DNA from: Ornithodoros turicata
Taxonomy: Eukaryota; Arthropoda; Arachnida; Ixodida; Argasidae
Reading direction: 5' to 3'
DNA length: 64,000 bases
Assembly: GCF_037126465.1 (NCBI RefSeq)
Contig: NC_088210.1
Location: forward strand, 9,942,011-10,006,010
The position numbers and the translations under genes were made by a program. The notes beneath the pieces were generated by a model. The model was given only the letters and a program-made list of their open reading frames with translations. It did no database searches and was not told the origin of the DNA. Positions 63,045 through 64,000 of this stretch are shown here, in pieces; within the stretch, counting starts at the first letter, position 1, and the number at the start of each line of letters is the position of its first letter.

Positions 63045-64000
63045 TACGAAACGGAAAGGTAATAAATACGTATCATAAATGTACAATAATAAATGTAATA
63101 TAATAATAAAAATGTAATACATATACTTATATTCAGCACACGAATGCCGACCCGAGTTCACAGCGGCCGTGCATACCGCCCCTAGAAAGCAACCACAATC
63201 ATGAGGGGGCGCTAACTACAGGGCGCAACACACCGACCTTCCAACGTACAGGGAGCCGACAAAAACAAGTGGCACGCACAGAACATTTCTTTTCCCGCGA
63301 GATCGAAATTAATGGTGCGCACAGAAGGCTGCGTACAAACAACCTAATGTCATTGCTCATAAAGGCACTGACTTCATATCGGAGTGGAATGTTATCGCAA
63401 CCCGCCGTTTTCGGTCGGGCAGTGTTCACCTTGATCTCTACATATTTATGTGCCTTCAAAAAACACTACAGGAATCAATCCCTGAGCTCGTTGGTGGTAG
63501 GACAAGGCTATCTCCAGAATGTGTGAAAAAATGCTTCCCCATAAGTCTAAGTAGGTCTCTAGTAATCCACGACTTTCTTAAGTTCTTGTTGTTATTTTTA
63601 TAGAACTTTATATTGATAGAACATTTTAGAAATATCCCGAAAACGCACTGTATACGCGCGTACAGTTCTTAAAATTGCGCATCACTAGCATCATTCGCCA
63701 GAGCGACCATAGACATATCCACAGATTCCACTTGATTCCACTTGGTTATAGAACTATAGAACTGTTCTGATCAAATTTACCACACCTAAAGCTCGATAAT
63801 ATCCTTCAAGAGCACAAAATATGACCGGCAAATGACCTCTAAAAGGCACCAACAGCACACTCGACAGTTTCACGCAGAGCGTTGTGCGAACAATGCAAAG
63901 GTCAAGCACGGTTAACGACGTACTTATCCGAGTTGGCAACCGAATAACATTAACGCAATCGTTTGACGACGCTACATCAAGACGATCAACATGCCATCAT
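63045..64000. other. No recognisable feature
   Basis: AT-rich at 63060-63130. Short frames at 63199-63526 are without domain. Confidence 0.4.

Noticed and set aside
18539..63103. Recurrent peptide MTIMNSISVTKKAYASRFQQ in many frames
   Set aside because: It is the translation of the MITE-P loop and right arm, identical because the DNA is repeated.

Overview
The window reads as intergenic, repeat-saturated nuclear DNA of an arachnid, most probably a tick (Ixodida). The evidence is internal. There are tRNA-headed SINEs whose bodies match the tick Ruka type as I know it. There is a second tRNA-derived repeat carrying the GCGCACGT...CCTGGTCGTCGAAATTATCCG block that I associate with tick genomes. 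Non-LTR retrotransposons, hAT-like, mariner and pogo-like relics and hundreds of bases of microsatellite are also present. I found no intact host gene, no genuine tRNA or rRNA gene and no CRISPR array. The species cannot be fixed from sequence alone.

Layout. 1-1780 is the edge of a 197-bp satellite array (nine units, running off the left end). 2-9 kb is mostly featureless, with one decayed exon-like reading frame (3563-3982), one small inverted-repeat element (4774-4970) and arrays of a TTTGATCGAACGCCG-like motif (5345-6735). From 8.5 kb onward the sequence is a mosaic of nested transposons. 10.8-13.2 kb holds two hAT-type elements with perfect 8-bp target duplications plus a third palindrome-tiled element. 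13.4-24.7 kb holds SINE composites and LINE 3' ends. 24.5-28.7 kb holds nested SINEs, two LINE C-termini and a cluster of palindromic MITEs. 29.4-30.7 kb is a three-level nest. 31.1-33.8 kb has a TTAA-flanked element, a mariner relic and further MITEs. 34.6-41.3 kb has several foldback elements and a degenerate THAP-like frame. 43.1-44.3 kb is a hAT-type element inside a LINE 3' UTR. 46.3 kb is a pogo-like deletion derivative. 48.5-49.5 kb is a 1-kb foldback containing a SINE. 50.8-53.5 kb is a 5'-truncated LINE with an open reverse-transcriptase frame inserted in the tRNA-like head of a SINE. 54-62.4 kb contains further LINE remnants, and 62.4-63.0 kb a tight MITE cluster.

The dominant signal is one superfamily of about 250-bp near-perfect palindromes (MITE-P). 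At least 17 complete or nearly complete copies and about ten fragments share the terminal block GAACTTCACCGCATAGCAC but carry at least four different inner palindromes. Two pairs of paralogous LINE 3' UTR segments in this same window give reciprocal filled and empty sites and show a TA target duplication. A second theme is several unrelated hAT-like elements whose ends are tiled with a self-complementary 10-14 bp motif that differs between families.

Nothing here works as a gene system of the host. The genes seen are reverse transcriptases and transposase remnants, and the interaction visible is insertion of one element into another. The relative order of many insertions can be read from their target duplications.
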